Positions 1 to 12,612 of a DNA stretch of 64,000 bases are shown in pieces. The notes beneath the pieces were generated by a model that was not told the DNA's origin, made no database searches, and saw nothing but the letters and a program-made list of their open reading frames with translations. How positions within the stretch are numbered: position 1 is the stretch's first letter; every line of letters begins with the position of its first letter. Where the stretch lies: contig JAACJM010000017.1 in the NCBI GenBank assembly GCA_013368315.1, positions 806,001 through 870,000 on the forward strand, written 5' to 3'. The DNA is from Tetrapyrgos nigripes. Taxonomy: Eukaryota; Basidiomycota; Agaricomycetes; Agaricales; Campanellaceae. The position numbers and the translations under genes are program-made.

Positions 1-3000
1 CACCTCAGCTTCTTGTATCGCTCCTTTCGCATGCTCAATCTTGCCCTCTCTTCTGAACGACGCAGCTGACATGAGCCACAGATCACTCAACAGCCTGTTC
101 TCTCGAGCTGTCCTGGTATTCCATTTCGATGACAGCTGCTTATATGACGGTGGTAACACCGGAGGTGGAGGTGGAGACTCAGTTGCGGAAGAATCGGATG
201 GTCTCATGAAAGAATTTCTTCTCCTTGAATGGATGGAGGAGGCTTGATATGACATGGGACGGAGGACGGTGTGTAGGTCTACATTTACGAGTTAATCAGT
301 CACACAGAAGTTTCCTTTATCAGGGCGCAGAAGAAACTCACCAGACGTAGAACTAACCCTCCTCAACCCACCATTCCTCACAACCCCATGCCCAATCTTC
401 TTCGAAATCGTACTGATCCTCACACCACTCTTCTGCACCTGACTCTTCACTTGTCCAACCTGACTCTTCAACTTTTGCTGCATCTTCTTCGGTTTGGACG
501 CGTCCCGGGTCTCTAGCAGTGTAGGTGACTGCATCGGGTCCTTCTCCTCTTCGCCATTGCCATTTGTCTTTGGTGTATTAGCTTCAGGCGTAGCAGGTGA
601 TATGGTAATAGGTATTGGGATAGGTGGTTTTAACGTCCCGTCAGAACGACCAGAATCTTGTCTAGCAGTCAACTGTAACGAGGGCCGTCCTCGCGGAGGA
701 TTAGGCTCGCCATCAGCAAAACTGCTGTCTGAAGCAACAGCAACTTTTTCGTCTCCGTGTTCCGTGTCGTTCTCGTGTCCATGTCCAGATTGTGACCCTA
801 GACGTAGCTCGGAAGGTGACTTGAGTCTCATTATGCCAGAACCTGATCGTGTTCCGTCAAAGGAAGCTCGGGCTGTTTTCGACAAATGAAACTTGGGCAG
901 ACCGCTAAAAAAAAGCCAAAACTCACCTTGACTCTCTGCACCATTCCCAGGTCCCAAACCCTTCCTCTCTGCAACCCACTCAAATACCTCTCTCAGCCTA
1001 TCAGTCGCAACTTCCACTCCTTCCACATACTCTGTAACAGTCACTTCACTCATCCGTAGCTGAAGCGCTTGCTCAAATGCTTCATAACGCTGAGGCTGTC
1101 CAATCGCAGAGGAAGGTTGTAGAAGTCCCGAAGCAGGAGGGATAGTGGACGAATTTCCAGAAGTTGTCGAAGACTGGGGATTTGAATTCAAGATATACAA
1201 AGGTTCTATTGGCGGCGGCGGTGCCGACTCCTTGTCTTTCTCCTTATCTTGAAGCTCCTTTGCCTCTTTCGAAGCCTGAGCCTTAAACAACGCATGCGAT
1301 GCATCATTACCAGCGGGTAACCCTTCCACCGAACTCGCTCCCTCGCTCTCCTCAGTAAATTCATCATCATCACGTGTCTGATCCCCACCAAGCCCAACAC
1401 TCCTCCCCATATCCAAGGCTCCTACCGCCGCATCCCATTTCTCCAACTTGGCACACAAGAGACCGAGGAGATGCCAATAACGGATTTCTTGAGGATTGAG
1501 TTCGGTTGCGTGTGCGACGTGTAGGAGGGCAGAGTCTAGGAAAGAGTCTTCTGCTGCGGTGTCGGCGTTGAAATCTGCGTGACCGATACTATGAGCATGC
1601 GCATGACCATTTCCGTTGATATGAGTCGCAGTAGTGCCATTTACAGCGACACCAGCACCAACGCCATCTGTGGGTCCAGGAGAATGATAAGCATGCTTGT
1701 AGGCATAGGAAAGCGCCAGATGATAGTGTGCTCCCGAAGTTGGATGTGTTTCAATGGATTGCCTGAATAACGAATGAGCTCGAGAGAGATAGGAAGGTCG
1801 TGTGAGTGGATTTTGTTCTTAAAAAAAGGCAGGGTTAAGAAACTAATTGCAGCTTGACATATGAACAGCAAGATCCGTACACTCACCTTTGAGACCCATA
1901 ACCCAATTCCAGACACCTTCCGCCAACACGAGATTCGCCAGCAACTCCTCCTTCTCGTACTTCCCTTGCACTTTACTACCAACCTTCTCAATCCCGACCT
2001 TCGCCTTCTCAATCAACCTCTCAGCCTCCTTCAAATCATCCATCATCTCCTTCCAATTCGATTTCGTTGGCCCCGTACCCGCTCCTACAGCCGACCACGC
2101 CGAACCACCTGGACCCCAAACGAGAGTAGAAGACGAAGAGGAAGCAATCCGACATAACATGCGTATGCCAAAAATGAGTGTTTCGATCCATCGCTCGCTG
2201 TCTTTTGGGGTTTCTGTTTCCATCTCTGTCCCATTTAATGAATCGCCGTTTCGGTCGTTGGCTTGAACTGCTTCTGCTTCTCTTGTTTGTTGCACTTTGC
2301 TGACGATTTGGACGTAGAGACGAAGGGTACGTTTAGCGAGAGCTGTATCACCAGAGACGTATAGGAGACGTGTCATATGTCGTAGGATACGGGAAGAGTT
2401 GAAGGTTAGACGTGTGGACCATTGTAGGACCTGTAAGATGGTAACGAGAAAAAAGGGGCGAAGATAAGTTTATGCTGATGGTAATAAGAAAACGAGATGC
2501 ATACATCCATGACCCAACCAGTATGTTCTGCCCTAGCACCCGATGCCTCCCAAATTGCGACACACATATCCACAAAATCCTCCACTTTCCAATTCCTCTC
2601 GCCTGCCCTTGGAAAACGCGTAGAAACCGTAAGAATAGCACGATATTCCTGCACCAACGAACGGGCTGTATGCATCCATGCAGGAGGCCCATCTGACATA
2701 AACTCTGAACCAGAACTCGGTTTGATAACTGATGCGAGAGGTCCATATCGTATAACCAAAGCACGTAGATATAGCGCTGAAACCGTTGCTCGATGTTCTG
2801 TGCGGAAATTTGAAGGCCAAAACGCTGAGCAGGAAGTGTAGTGATCCAACCATGTCCAGAGTGAGTCGGTGTTTTTGCACGCCTTTTCTGGAGGAAGTTG
2901 TCGGTGATCGTGATGCAAATCGTACACCCTTGACCCAAGGACGATTGCACGCCATAGTAGACGCTCCACCCACCGCCATATTTCGCGGAAACGGGTGAAA

Positions 3001-3943
3001 CAGGTAAAGTCGACTTTGCCTTTGCCAGACGCGGTGAGGGATGGAGGAGTGAAACTTGATGTGGCAAATTCGGTTTCGACAATGGAGAGAAGAGGTAGAA
3101 CTGCAGCGTATATGCCGAGGGCTTTTTTGGGATCGGTTGGTGAGAGGAGTTCATGAGACATGCCTGGAAGACGTCATTAGTGAGGAGACGAGTCGAGATA
3201 AAGATGTTGACGCACCTTGCAGGCAAAGACTTCTTATCGTCTCAGCCATCGCCCATGCCCTTCCATCCTTGATTTCTTCTATGGAGATGGTAGCAGATGG
3301 AGTAAGTGAAGGGGTAGCAGTACTGCTTGACTCGGCGATACTGCTTGCCGCTGAAGCAGAAGTAGATGGTGCTAGGAAGGTACTTGCTCGTAGAGTCGAT
3401 GGTAGAGGAATATGGTTTTGGACATGAGCAACTTCAGGTACTTTCGCCAGATGAGCGAGACATTCTGTCGGGTTTCCTACTGCATATGCGTAGTATGCCA
3501 GCGCAAAATTGAGGGTCTAGACAACCTAAGGACCATTTGGAAGAAAGTGAGACCAAAAAACGTACATCAAAGTTGGCAGATTCCAGCTTCTTTAAAGCCT
3601 CATAAGCCTCTAATCCATCCTTCTTCCGTTCCGCAGGCAATATACACTCCTCGCCCAATTCCAAAGCATACTCTCCCTCTTTCCTCTCCACTACCCACTC
3701 ATCTTGATCCTCGTTCTTGGACTTAGAGTTGGCTGCCAAAAGAACAGCCAGGGTTTGCGTGGCCGAAGCAACTTGGGCTACATCTGTATAACCTCTACAG
3801 TGCTTGTTAAATTTCCTGAACAATTCCGACCATGGAAGAGGAGCTCCATTGGGAGCCTTGGCTGGAGCAGACGAAAGCCATTGTCCAGCAGTCAGAGCAG
3901 CCCGTAGCTGGGACCAGTAGTGACGCTCCTTGGGCGTGCTCAT
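1..3943 (-). CDS. TPR protein of the Ypp1/TTC7 type (PI4-kinase complex scaffold), 3' end outside window
   Basis: Ypp1/TTC7 proteins are alpha-helical TPR scaffolds that, with Efr3, hold the Stt4/PI4KIIIalpha lipid kinase at the plasma membrane. The reverse strand gives at least six exons joined by short introns. The start at 3943 (MSTPKERHYWSQLRAAL) is preferred over an in-frame Met 17 codons upstream because it opens a conserved-looking helix. Helical repeat segments follow (TLNFALAYYAYAVGNPTECL, near 3500; SPTDPKKALGIYAAVLPLL, near 3130), then a low-complexity Ser/Pro linker (about 1300-400), then the C-terminal TPR block ENRLLSDLWLMSAASFRREG at the left edge. That block, with its LWLxSAAxF pattern, is the main reason for the family call. 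The stop codon is outside the window. The alternative is an unrelated large TPR protein. Confidence 0.72.
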
Positions 3944-4538
3944 CGTGAGCGTCAGAAGAGCCTTAGGAGCTCGCGTCACGGTCACAATTTCCACATTTTT
4001 GTCTTCATTACTCTTTTGTGCAACTCGAAACCAGCTCCTAACTTAGAAATAGCAAAGTCTATCAAAACCCTTCACTGTGTGCTCCTGCTCCAGCTCCAGC
4101 TTGACGCGGAAACTACTCAGTTGAGGCAACTGGTCCCGACTCCCCGGAAGGCCGTATTAAATTCTATCCATGGATCATCGGATCTTTTATTCTTGTGTGA
4201 AGCCTTGTGAGCCTTCGGCGCTTCAGCCCTTAAAATTCAGACGTTGCAAAAGTTCACAGGTCGAGACACCCATGAGCCTGGGTCGGGACTTCAAAGCGGC
4301 CTTTAATGGTCTTATGTCAATGCATTTCTATCATGTCAGGACTCAGCAAACCGTTGTGAGAAGACTCCTGTCGATCTTACTTACGCAAGTGAATGGATTA
4401 TCTTTCTTTTACTGGAATTCGCCGTCGAGTGGTCCTGGTGGGAGGCGCATATACCGAGATGCCGAGCACACAGTTCTACAGCTTAAAGCCTACAGCGTCT
4501 ACAGTCTTACCTTGATCCTTAACCCCAATTCTCTCTCT
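3944..4538. other. Divergent intergenic region
   Basis: Lies between the divergent TPR gene and peroxidase A and should hold both promoters. An open frame runs in phase into the peroxidase from 4170, but the signal peptide begins at 4539, so the upstream stretch is read as 5' leader. No repeat or RNA gene was seen. Confidence 0.5.
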
Positions 4539-6571
4539 ATGCTTGCCACACTAGTGACCACCTGGTTCGCTTTCCTGTGGTTGACTCCGGGGTCTACCCA
4601 AGCTGCTACACCTACTGAACTTCACTGGCCTTACTCTCAAATAATCAATTATGAAGAAGAGCTGCTCTACGAGGACGACATCCTAGGAACCGACGTTTTC
4701 AACTGTTTTCGCAGATTCGAAGATCCTTCCAATTCTACGGTTTCTGCTCAATGGGTGCGCTTGGTAAGTGAACGGCTCCGACTGACTGTCACAACTCCGC
4801 GAAATGATATATCATCTCTTGCAGGCGTACCATGACATGGCGACTCACGATATCCAAGCTGGGACCGGTGGGCTGGATGGTAGTATTCGATTTGAATTGG
4901 ATAGAGGCGAGGTGAGTTCAGTTGTACTAACAAATGTGGGCGTCTGTCTCACGAAAACCCATTTTCACTGCAGAACGTCGGCGTCGGAATGGCCGAAAGT
5001 CTGGCAGACTTTCACACATTGCAGACATCGTTCACTAGCAGTACGTGTTGCTGGCTACGTCCAATCTTTTCCATGGGTATCATGTTGACTGTTTATCAGT
5101 GGCAGACCTCATTGCGATGGGTGTTGTATTCGCCTACCCAGCCTGTGGCGGGCCTTTCATCCCCTACCGAGGCGGTCGAGTGGATGCTATTGTTGCAGGC
5201 CCAAGCGGGGTACCTGAGCCTCAACAAGACTTGGAAACCTTCACGGAGAAATTCAAGAATCAAGGTTTCAATGCGACAGAAATGATTGCTCTGGTTGCGT
5301 GTGGTCATGTTCTCGGTGGAGTTAGGAAAGATGACTTTGAAACCATCGTGGTGAAGGATTTTGAGTTCTTCAATCAGATTCAGACGTATGATAACGCGAT
5401 GTGAGTTGGTTTCATGACTGGACATATAATGTTTTGCACTGACTATGGATTTCTGATGATTAGCGTGACAGACTACCTCGATGGCACTACCGAAAACCCT
5501 CTGGTCGTCAGCAAGAACCAAACAATGACATCGGATCTAAGGATTTTCTCCAGCGATAACAACGCTACCATGACAAGGTGACCACCAGTCTTCTCTTCCT
5601 CGATATACATCTCGAGTTAACTCAATCCCTACTAGCCTTGCATCTCGAAAAGTTTTTGACGAGACTTGCACGAATTTACTGGAAAGGATGATCCACACTG
5701 TGCCCAAGAATGTCACCCTGACTGAAGTCATCGAACCAATGCAATACAAGGTCGGGCCAGTGAGATTATCCGTTTCAAATGAAACAGATGATCTCGTTTT
5801 TACCACTTGGCTACGAGTACGTGCCTTTGCATCTAATTATTCTAAGGCCAATGATCTGAATCCCCTTGAAAAGATTCTTGATGCGCCTGAAAATCTTGAT
5901 AGGACAATCACCCTGTTCTGGAACGATCGTCGAGGATCTTTCTGTCCTTCATCAGGTTGTTCAGAACCAGTCAGCACCTCTCAAACTCTTGCAAGAACCA
6001 ATGGATTTATTCTGCATGGCATCGATGCCGTTCGTCATACCTTCCAAGCAACCGTCAACTCCACCACGTCCATTTCCAAGTTTTGGTTTGAGATTGACGA
6101 GCATGATGGGTCAGAGAAGGTGGTGGTTGATAATAGCGGAAGTGGCTATGAGATTGAACAGGATGATTTTCTCGTCGATCTTGCTCATAGTTTCATAACG
6201 TTTGATGACGAGTTTTTCACGCTGACGAGTGTTACGGTTGCGGCACGTCTCAATTATTCACTAAAGTCGAACATTTCTCTAATACCTATCTCAAACAGGT
6301 CCGAGACTCCCAACCCTCCCCATCCAAAGTATACATCCAAACCTTCGACCCAATCACGCCAGACGAGCTCCCATTCATCCCAGAAGTCGGGATTGTTGAG
6401 CTGTTGCTGGATTCAAATATCGCGCCGAAATCAGGCTATGTTTTCTATTCCACATCTCAGCCTCTGCGCTCGGACATGACTTACTTTGACGCGCATGCTG
6501 AGTTCAACGATGGGCAAACGATCAGCCAGCAGTTCATTCGGATAAGGGAACTTTCTTTTCTTGATTCGTAG
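4539..6571 (+). CDS. Secreted fungal heme peroxidase, copy A (557 aa)
   Basis: Plant/fungal-type heme peroxidase, expected to oxidise substrates with H2O2 outside the cell. Seven exons: 4539-4763, 4825-4911, 4974-5040, 5100-5400, 5464-5577, 5636-6242, 6299-6571. The start is chosen because it opens a signal peptide (MLATLVTTWFAFLWL, cut near STQA). The distal pocket is WVRLAYHDMATHD (Arg and His present, Tyr beside the His). TGGLDGSIRFE is the calcium/core loop. The proximal heme ligand lies in EMIALVACGHVLGGVR. Family hallmarks PYRGGRVDA and GVPEPQQDLE are present. About 250 residues follow the catalytic core, rich in N-glycosylation sites (NET, NST, NAT), and have no recognised catalytic motif. 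Its paralogue lies 545 bp downstream. The last intron appears to start with GC rather than GT (see findings). Substrate cannot be deduced. Confidence 0.87.
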
Positions 6572-7115
6572 CAGTAGTAGCAGTACTTCAATGGCGTGAT
6601 AATTAGTTCCTTCTCATCTCCGGTTCGTCTCGCAGTAGCATAGGATAAATAGGCTAGGAAAATAAAATATTGGGACGGTGCAGCCTATACAAACCGCAGA
6701 CACCCTCTGTATGGACAGGGTCGCGGTGCTATGAAGGATCTCCACCGCCCAAACCCGGGGACCTGAAAGGGCCTGTGGCATCAAGCAAGGTAAGTATAGT
6801 GAAGAGCTTGAGAGTAGTAAGTGAGTAACGCCACGTGTTTGACCCCGACTGTGACCGCGACGACAACGACGCTATCTGTCCTTCTGAACTCCTCGTCCCC
6901 ATAATCCCTTGGATGTCCCGACAACCATTCATTGTTGAATTGTCGCCAGTCAGGTCTCAGTAAACCGATATGAGAAAAACCACGTCTTAACGGAGTCCTG
7001 AATGGCTAAGCCGTCGGGAGAGCTCTTCTTTAGGTGATTATCGGCGACTATTTAAGAGGTTCTCTAGTGAAGACGACTCAAAGCACAACACCTCTTCTCA
7101 CTCACACTTCGGTCT
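6572..7115. other. Spacer between peroxidase paralogues
   Basis: Probable 3' UTR of copy A and promoter of copy B. A TATA-like ctatttaagagg sits about 65 bp before the copy B start. No ORF of note. Confidence 0.45.
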
Positions 7116-9166
7116 ATGCTTCTCACATTAGTGACCGCTGGCGTTACTTTCCTGTCATTGGCTCAGACGTCTATCCAAGCTGTTACACCTATCCAACTTC
7201 ACTGGCCTTACCCTAACATCATCGATTACGAAGAAGAGGTCCTTTACGAGAATGGTATATTAGGAGGAGTCGTTTTCAACTGTGCTCGAAGATTTCCAGA
7301 TACTTCAAACTCTACAGCTTCTGCTCAGTGGGTGCGCTTGGTAGGTGAACTTTCCACAAGTCCGCCTAAGACCACACAATTATATCGTTTGGCAGGCGTA
7401 TCATGACATGGCGACTCACGATATCCAAACTGGAACCGGTGGTCTTGATGGAAGTATCAGATTTGAATTGGACAGAGGCGAGGTGAGTGTTTCACGCTAT
7501 GTCCTGAGCATGCCTTTTTCTCAAAAACATCATATTTTGCACTTAGAACATCGGAAGAGGAATGACTCTTAGTCTGCGAGATTTCCGCACATTGCAGACA
7601 GCATTTACTGGCAGTACGTGAAGCCTATATACCATTCTGTGGGCGTATCACGGTTTTGACTGGTTCAACTTAGTGGCAGATCTCATTGCAATGGGGGTAG
7701 TAATCGCCTATCAGGCCTGTGACGGACCTTTCATTCCTTACAGGGGCGGAAGAGTCGATGCAATTGCTGCAGGCCCAAGCGGTGTTCCTGAGCCTCAACA
7801 AGACTTGGAAACCTTCACGGAGAAATTCAAGAATCAAGGTTTCAATGCGACAGAAATGATCGCTCTGGTTGCCTGTGGTCATGTCCTTGGGGGAGTCAGA
7901 AAAGATGATTTCGATACCGTTGTGGAGAAGGACTTTGAGTTTTTTAACCAGGTTCAGACGTATGATAACACGATGTGAGTAGGGTTTCATGGCTGGATAT
8001 ATATTGCTTTAAACTGACTATGGACTTCAATTCTGGTCATTAGCGTGACAGACTACCTTGATGACACGACCGAAAATCCTCTGGTCGCCAGCAGGAATCA
8101 GACAATGCGGTCAGATCTGAGAATCTTCTCAAGTGATAACAACGTTACCATGGAAAGGTGATTACCGGTGTCTCGTTCTCGATATCTTGACTTAACATGA
8201 CTCAATATCTAGCCTTGCATCCCGACAAGTTTTCGATGAAACTTGCACAAATTTACTGGAAAGGATGATCAACACTGTCCCCAAGGACGTTACGCTGACT
8301 GAAGTCATCGAACCAATGCAATACAAGGTCGGGCCAGCGAGATTATCTGTTTCAAATGAAACAGATGATCTCGTTTTTACCACTTGGCTACGAGTGAGTG
8401 CCTTTGCATCTAATTACCCTAGGGTCAATGATCTGAATCCCCTTGAAAAGATCCTCGATGCGCCTGAAAATCCAGATAGGACAGTCACCCTGTTCTGGAA
8501 TGATCGTCGAGGATCTTTCTGCCCTTCGTCCGGTTGCTCCGCCCCAGTCAGCGACTCCCAAAAACTGGAAAGAGTCGGCAACGGATTTGCTTTACTCGGT
8601 ATGGAGGCAGTTCGTCACACATTCCAAGCAACTGTCAATTCCACAACGTCGATTTCAAAGTTTTGGTTTGAGATTGACGAACATGATGGGTCAGAGAAGG
8701 TGGTTATTGATAATGGGGGTAGTGGCTATGAGGTTGAGCAGGATGATTTCTTGGTCGATCTCGCCCACAGTGCTCGGAGGCCCGGTGAGGACTCTTCTAT
8801 TACGTTGACGACTATTACGGTTGCGGTATGTGTGCCTTTCTTTTCAGCTTTCCGTCGAGATCCCACTGTAAACTTACATGTCTTATTTGAATACATACGC
8901 AGGTCCGAGACGCCCGGCCCTCCCCATCTAAAGTATACATCCAAACATTCGACCCAATCACCCCAGACGAGCTCCCCTTCGTCCCGGAAGTCAAGATAAT
9001 TGACTTGTTGCTAGATTCAACCATCACACCGAAAGCAGGCTATGTCTTCTACAGCACTCCTCCTTTCGGCGAGTTCACTTACTTTGACGCAACTGCTGAC
9101 TTTCAAGACGGGCATACACTGAGCCAGCAGTTTGTTCGCTCGGAGATGATTCAGATTTTATTTTAG
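7116..9166 (+). CDS. Secreted fungal heme peroxidase, copy B (556 aa)
   Basis: Tandem paralogue of the preceding gene with every intron in the same place. Exons: 7116-7340, 7396-7482, 7547-7613, 7674-7974, 8044-8157, 8213-8825, 8903-9166. Signal peptide MLLTLVTAGVTFLSLAQTSI. The distal pocket WVRLAYHDMATHD and proximal LVACGHVLGGVRKDD are identical to copy A. The long C-terminal extension is kept (from about FTEKFKNQGFNATEM onward much of the protein is near identical). The copies differ most in the short exon 3 and the extreme C-terminus (here ending SEMIQILF). All introns are GT-AG, which makes this copy the reference for reading copy A's last intron. The close match suggests fairly recent duplication or gene conversion. 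Confidence 0.87.
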
Positions 9167-10281
9167 GGATTTCCTGTTGTCATTCATCTTAACATTCCAT
9201 TCTTTTCTCGAGCTGGAGACCTCAGCCTACGTTCTTTAGCAGTAGCAACTAATGGACTATGATAGAGAGAGAAGGTGGCTTAGAAAGGTCCTGATCTATA
9301 TACTACATGGTTCAACTTGGTCATTACTTGAGATGTTGAGCCACCAAAAGATTTCGCTCGAGGCCAATATTACTATGGGGAAAGTGTGACTGTCACGCTG
9401 GAACACGCGGACGAAACAGTCATTGTCGTCGTTGAAGACGACGTAGACGAAGTAAACCCGATGCCAGTACTCTGTATCTTGATGAAAGGCTGCATCATAC
9501 AGGCATATGATGGGAGTCGAGTTTGTGTAGCAAAAAGACCCCAAAAACAAGTTCAAATCCTAAATTGGATGTCGGTGCTTCACTATTATATACTAGGCAC
9601 GTTCGGAATTTATCCAGAGACCTGATCATGAATGATGACGCGCTTTGTGAGTGCTCGGGGCATTGGAATGGCTTAACGGATAAAGAAAACGGAGGGATTA
9701 ACGGAGATGAGAAACTAGTCTTGAATCTTCATCGGTCCTGAAAGACCTATATCACTGTAACTAATCCTGTATGCTAATAGCAACTCCAAGGTCGTCCTTT
9801 CTAATTTCAAAGACTAGCGCGAACCGGCTGACAATAGTCATGTACCCGGTGAAGTCCCTACTGTACTTGGCAAATCGTCTGAGGACCTCATGTCAACGGA
9901 ACTTGGCTCCATGGTGTCAGTAGATTAATCAGTGCAGCGTGTCCACGCACTGAAGTAGCTTCTCGATAAGGTCTTCAAGGAGTTTGGTCGGCGAATCACA
10001 CGAGGAAGAGGAAGCCGAGAACATAAGGAAACAAGTGAGGCAGCGGCTATTCTGCGGGCAGGTCAAAAAGAAGTCTACATTCTCAGTGCACCCTTTCATA
10101 CCTTTTAAAGGAAGTTTATCCAAAGAAACAAAGGTTGTTTGTGGGCATTCATTTTAGTGCGAGATGAAAGTGACGGAAGAGGAGTCGAGCGTGTGATTCA
10201 CGCGCCGCGCCGACCTTGACCAACGACGACAACGTACGTCCTCAACAAAGACGTTCTACACCTCCAGGTAGTCGCTGTTGA
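9167..10281. other. Intergenic, no supported gene
   Basis: Short open frames occur on both strands (for example 9296-9556 reverse) but none has a recognisable domain or a splice-supported extension. Probably the 3' region of peroxidase B and the promoter of the acid phosphatase. Confidence 0.4.
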
Positions 10282-12612
10282 ATGCACACCCAGACTTTGA
10301 CCAAACTCCTGCTCTATCTTGGTCTTTTTCTCCTCATCTCCATATCGTCTTGGGCATCCCAACAACCACTCATGGCTGAAAAAACCACGACCCAGCTACC
10401 ACTTGAAGTCGAGAGCTATCCGGTCGCACCAGATAATCTTCAGCTACAACAAGTGCACATATATGTCAGACACGGTAGGCATTGCCACGAAGTTTCTAAA
10501 CTCATCATTCATTTTGCTATGGTTTTCTAGGCGAAAGAACTCCGGTCGGCGTAAGACTAACGGGACAACCTGCAAATCTTCCTCAATACTGGTCATTCTG
10601 CAAGACTGCGCGAAGATTACAAGCCTCGGTCGCTGGAGACGAAGACGGAGATGATTTCCTGCGTGCCCGAAAAGTCGTTGAGAGAGAGGATGGACATAGT
10701 GTTGAGGGTGACTGGTGTGTGGTTTCTGTTCTATATCCATGGTCCCTAGTACGCTTCATGATAGTATCTTCTCCTTGTCCACCCTCTCCTTTTCTCGCCG
10801 ATGATGTATACCATCTGATGAGCCAGTTTATTGGGAGAGCTGACTGACATGGGTAGAACGGTACGTCTTCATCATATTAGTATGAGACCATTCACTGATA
10901 TCCTTCTGCAGTCAACGTACAACTATGGACGATCACTTCGTGAACTTTACGTGGACAAGTAAATACCATGCCCTTTCATGCTCCTCGTCTCATTGGCTCA
11001 TACAGTGGTACAGACTCGGATTCTTGCCAAATTACCTACAAAAGTCGGATGAAGTGTATTTCCGGTGCGCTCTGTTTGTACCTGATCCAAGCAATGTCAT
11101 TCTGACCTGTACACAGGACAACAAATATTCCAAGAACAACCGAATCGCTGCAGCAAATAATCCACGGTCTCTATCCCACATCGAAATGTCATACTGAAGC
11201 CGTACCTCCGCTTTTCATCAGGTATGCTGTTGCTGTTACTTTGTGCTCAGTCTCTGATTTGTCAATACCTCAGAAACGCGAAAGACGAAAATCTATTCGG
11301 AAACGCCTCCTCGTGCAAGCGTTTGGAGATTTTGCTCATAGGATTTGCTCAAGGTGCGCGTTAGCCTGAATACCAGGTCTTGCTGCTCTAATTTTGTTTC
11401 CTTTGTTAAGCCGCAGCCTCCGCATACAACCACACCCTAGAACCTCTGGACAAGAAATTGTCAAAGTACATTGGAGGAAATCCTATCCGCGTCGATGGAA
11501 AACCGAGAGCGTCAGGTATTCTAGACACGGTGTGTCTAGCCTGATTCTCTTTCTCCGCATACGCGTTCTGACTTCTCGTCACTCGTCTAGATTCGTGCAG
11601 CTAGCGCACATGGCATCAAAGTACCTCCCGAATTTGAGGAGAAAGTCGTCATAGACACTTTGGTGAGTGTCAACCTGTCCTTTGCTCTGGATGCATTGCT
11701 AATTTCTCTTTTTTCTCTTCCTTTTCCTCAGGAAAAAGCCGTCGTCACTGAATGGTTTGCAGGGTGTGAGACCTTCCTCCGAAATCCGTCTTGTTGGCTT
11801 GAACTTACCCTCCTCATCCCTTTCTTTCTCGTTTACTCTCACTTCACTTTTCGTCTTGTTTCGTCCCGGTTTCGTTGACGCGCAGACAAGACCGAAGAAG
11901 TCCGACGTCTAGGTAAGTCCGTTCAAGAAGATCATATCATCGCCAGCCTGGTCTCAATACTTCTCTTCTCTTCTCTTTGATGGTCCTAGGAATGGGTCGT
12001 CTGCTAGATGACCTTTCCAAAAAGATGCATCATAAAGTCGAGCACAGGGAGAAGGATCCCCTGAAAATACTCATTCACTCGACACATGATACGGCCCTGG
12101 CAGGGTTAACTTCTACATTGGATGTGTTTGATGAGAAGTGAGTGATTCTTTTTTGATGCTATGACTACGAGACATATTGTTTACTTTGTGCTGACTGCTC
12201 ATTCCTACCCACCCTCTGCTGTCTAGATGGCCACCCTTTACCGCTTCTGTGACCTTTGAACTATTTAAGAAGACAGCTGGGTCTAACCAGTCAACTTGGT
12301 TATCGACTCTCATATCGCCTTTCCGCTCAAGTGCTCCGGAATATTGTACGTTTTTTCTGCTCACTACCATCTTCATTTTTTCTGACTTCATCCCCTCCCT
12401 CTATCTTCACAGTCGTCCGAATGCGATACAAAAACAAAAACATGCACCTACCCATCTGTGCAGATGAAGGCAAGCATTTACCTGGTTCACCAGAGTTCTG
12501 TACGCTGGCTGCGTTTAGCGATAGAGTGAAGGAGCTGACTCCGAAGGATTGGGAGGTGGAGTGTGCGCCAGCTGGGGCTGCGGGGGTAGGCAGAGAGAGA
12601 GAGACGAAGTGA
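10282..12612 (+). CDS. Secreted histidine acid phosphatase (histidine phosphatase branch 2)
   Basis: Phosphomonoester hydrolase of the histidine acid phosphatase type. The N-terminus is a hydrophobic signal peptide (TKLLLYLGLFLLISISSWAS). Exon 1 ends in VRHG and exon 2 continues ERTPVGVRL, giving the catalytic RHGxRxP motif. Later exons carry GELTDMGR, YNYGRSLRELYVDKL, NIPRTTESLQQIIHGLYP and the proton-donor motif HSTHDTALAGL (near 12080). About twelve exons with introns of 45-80 bp are needed. The splice after GDW (about 10716 to 10822) is the least certain. The C-terminus MHLPICADEGKHLPGS has the paired cysteines usual for secreted members, ending in a Lys/Arg-rich tail at 12612. The family is non-phytase-like acid phosphatase, but substrate range is not readable from sequence. 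Confidence 0.85.

Noticed and set aside
494..889. Forward ORF of 131 codons
   Set aside because: Antisense to the linker of the TPR gene, which is open on the other strand with matching splice sites; no domain.
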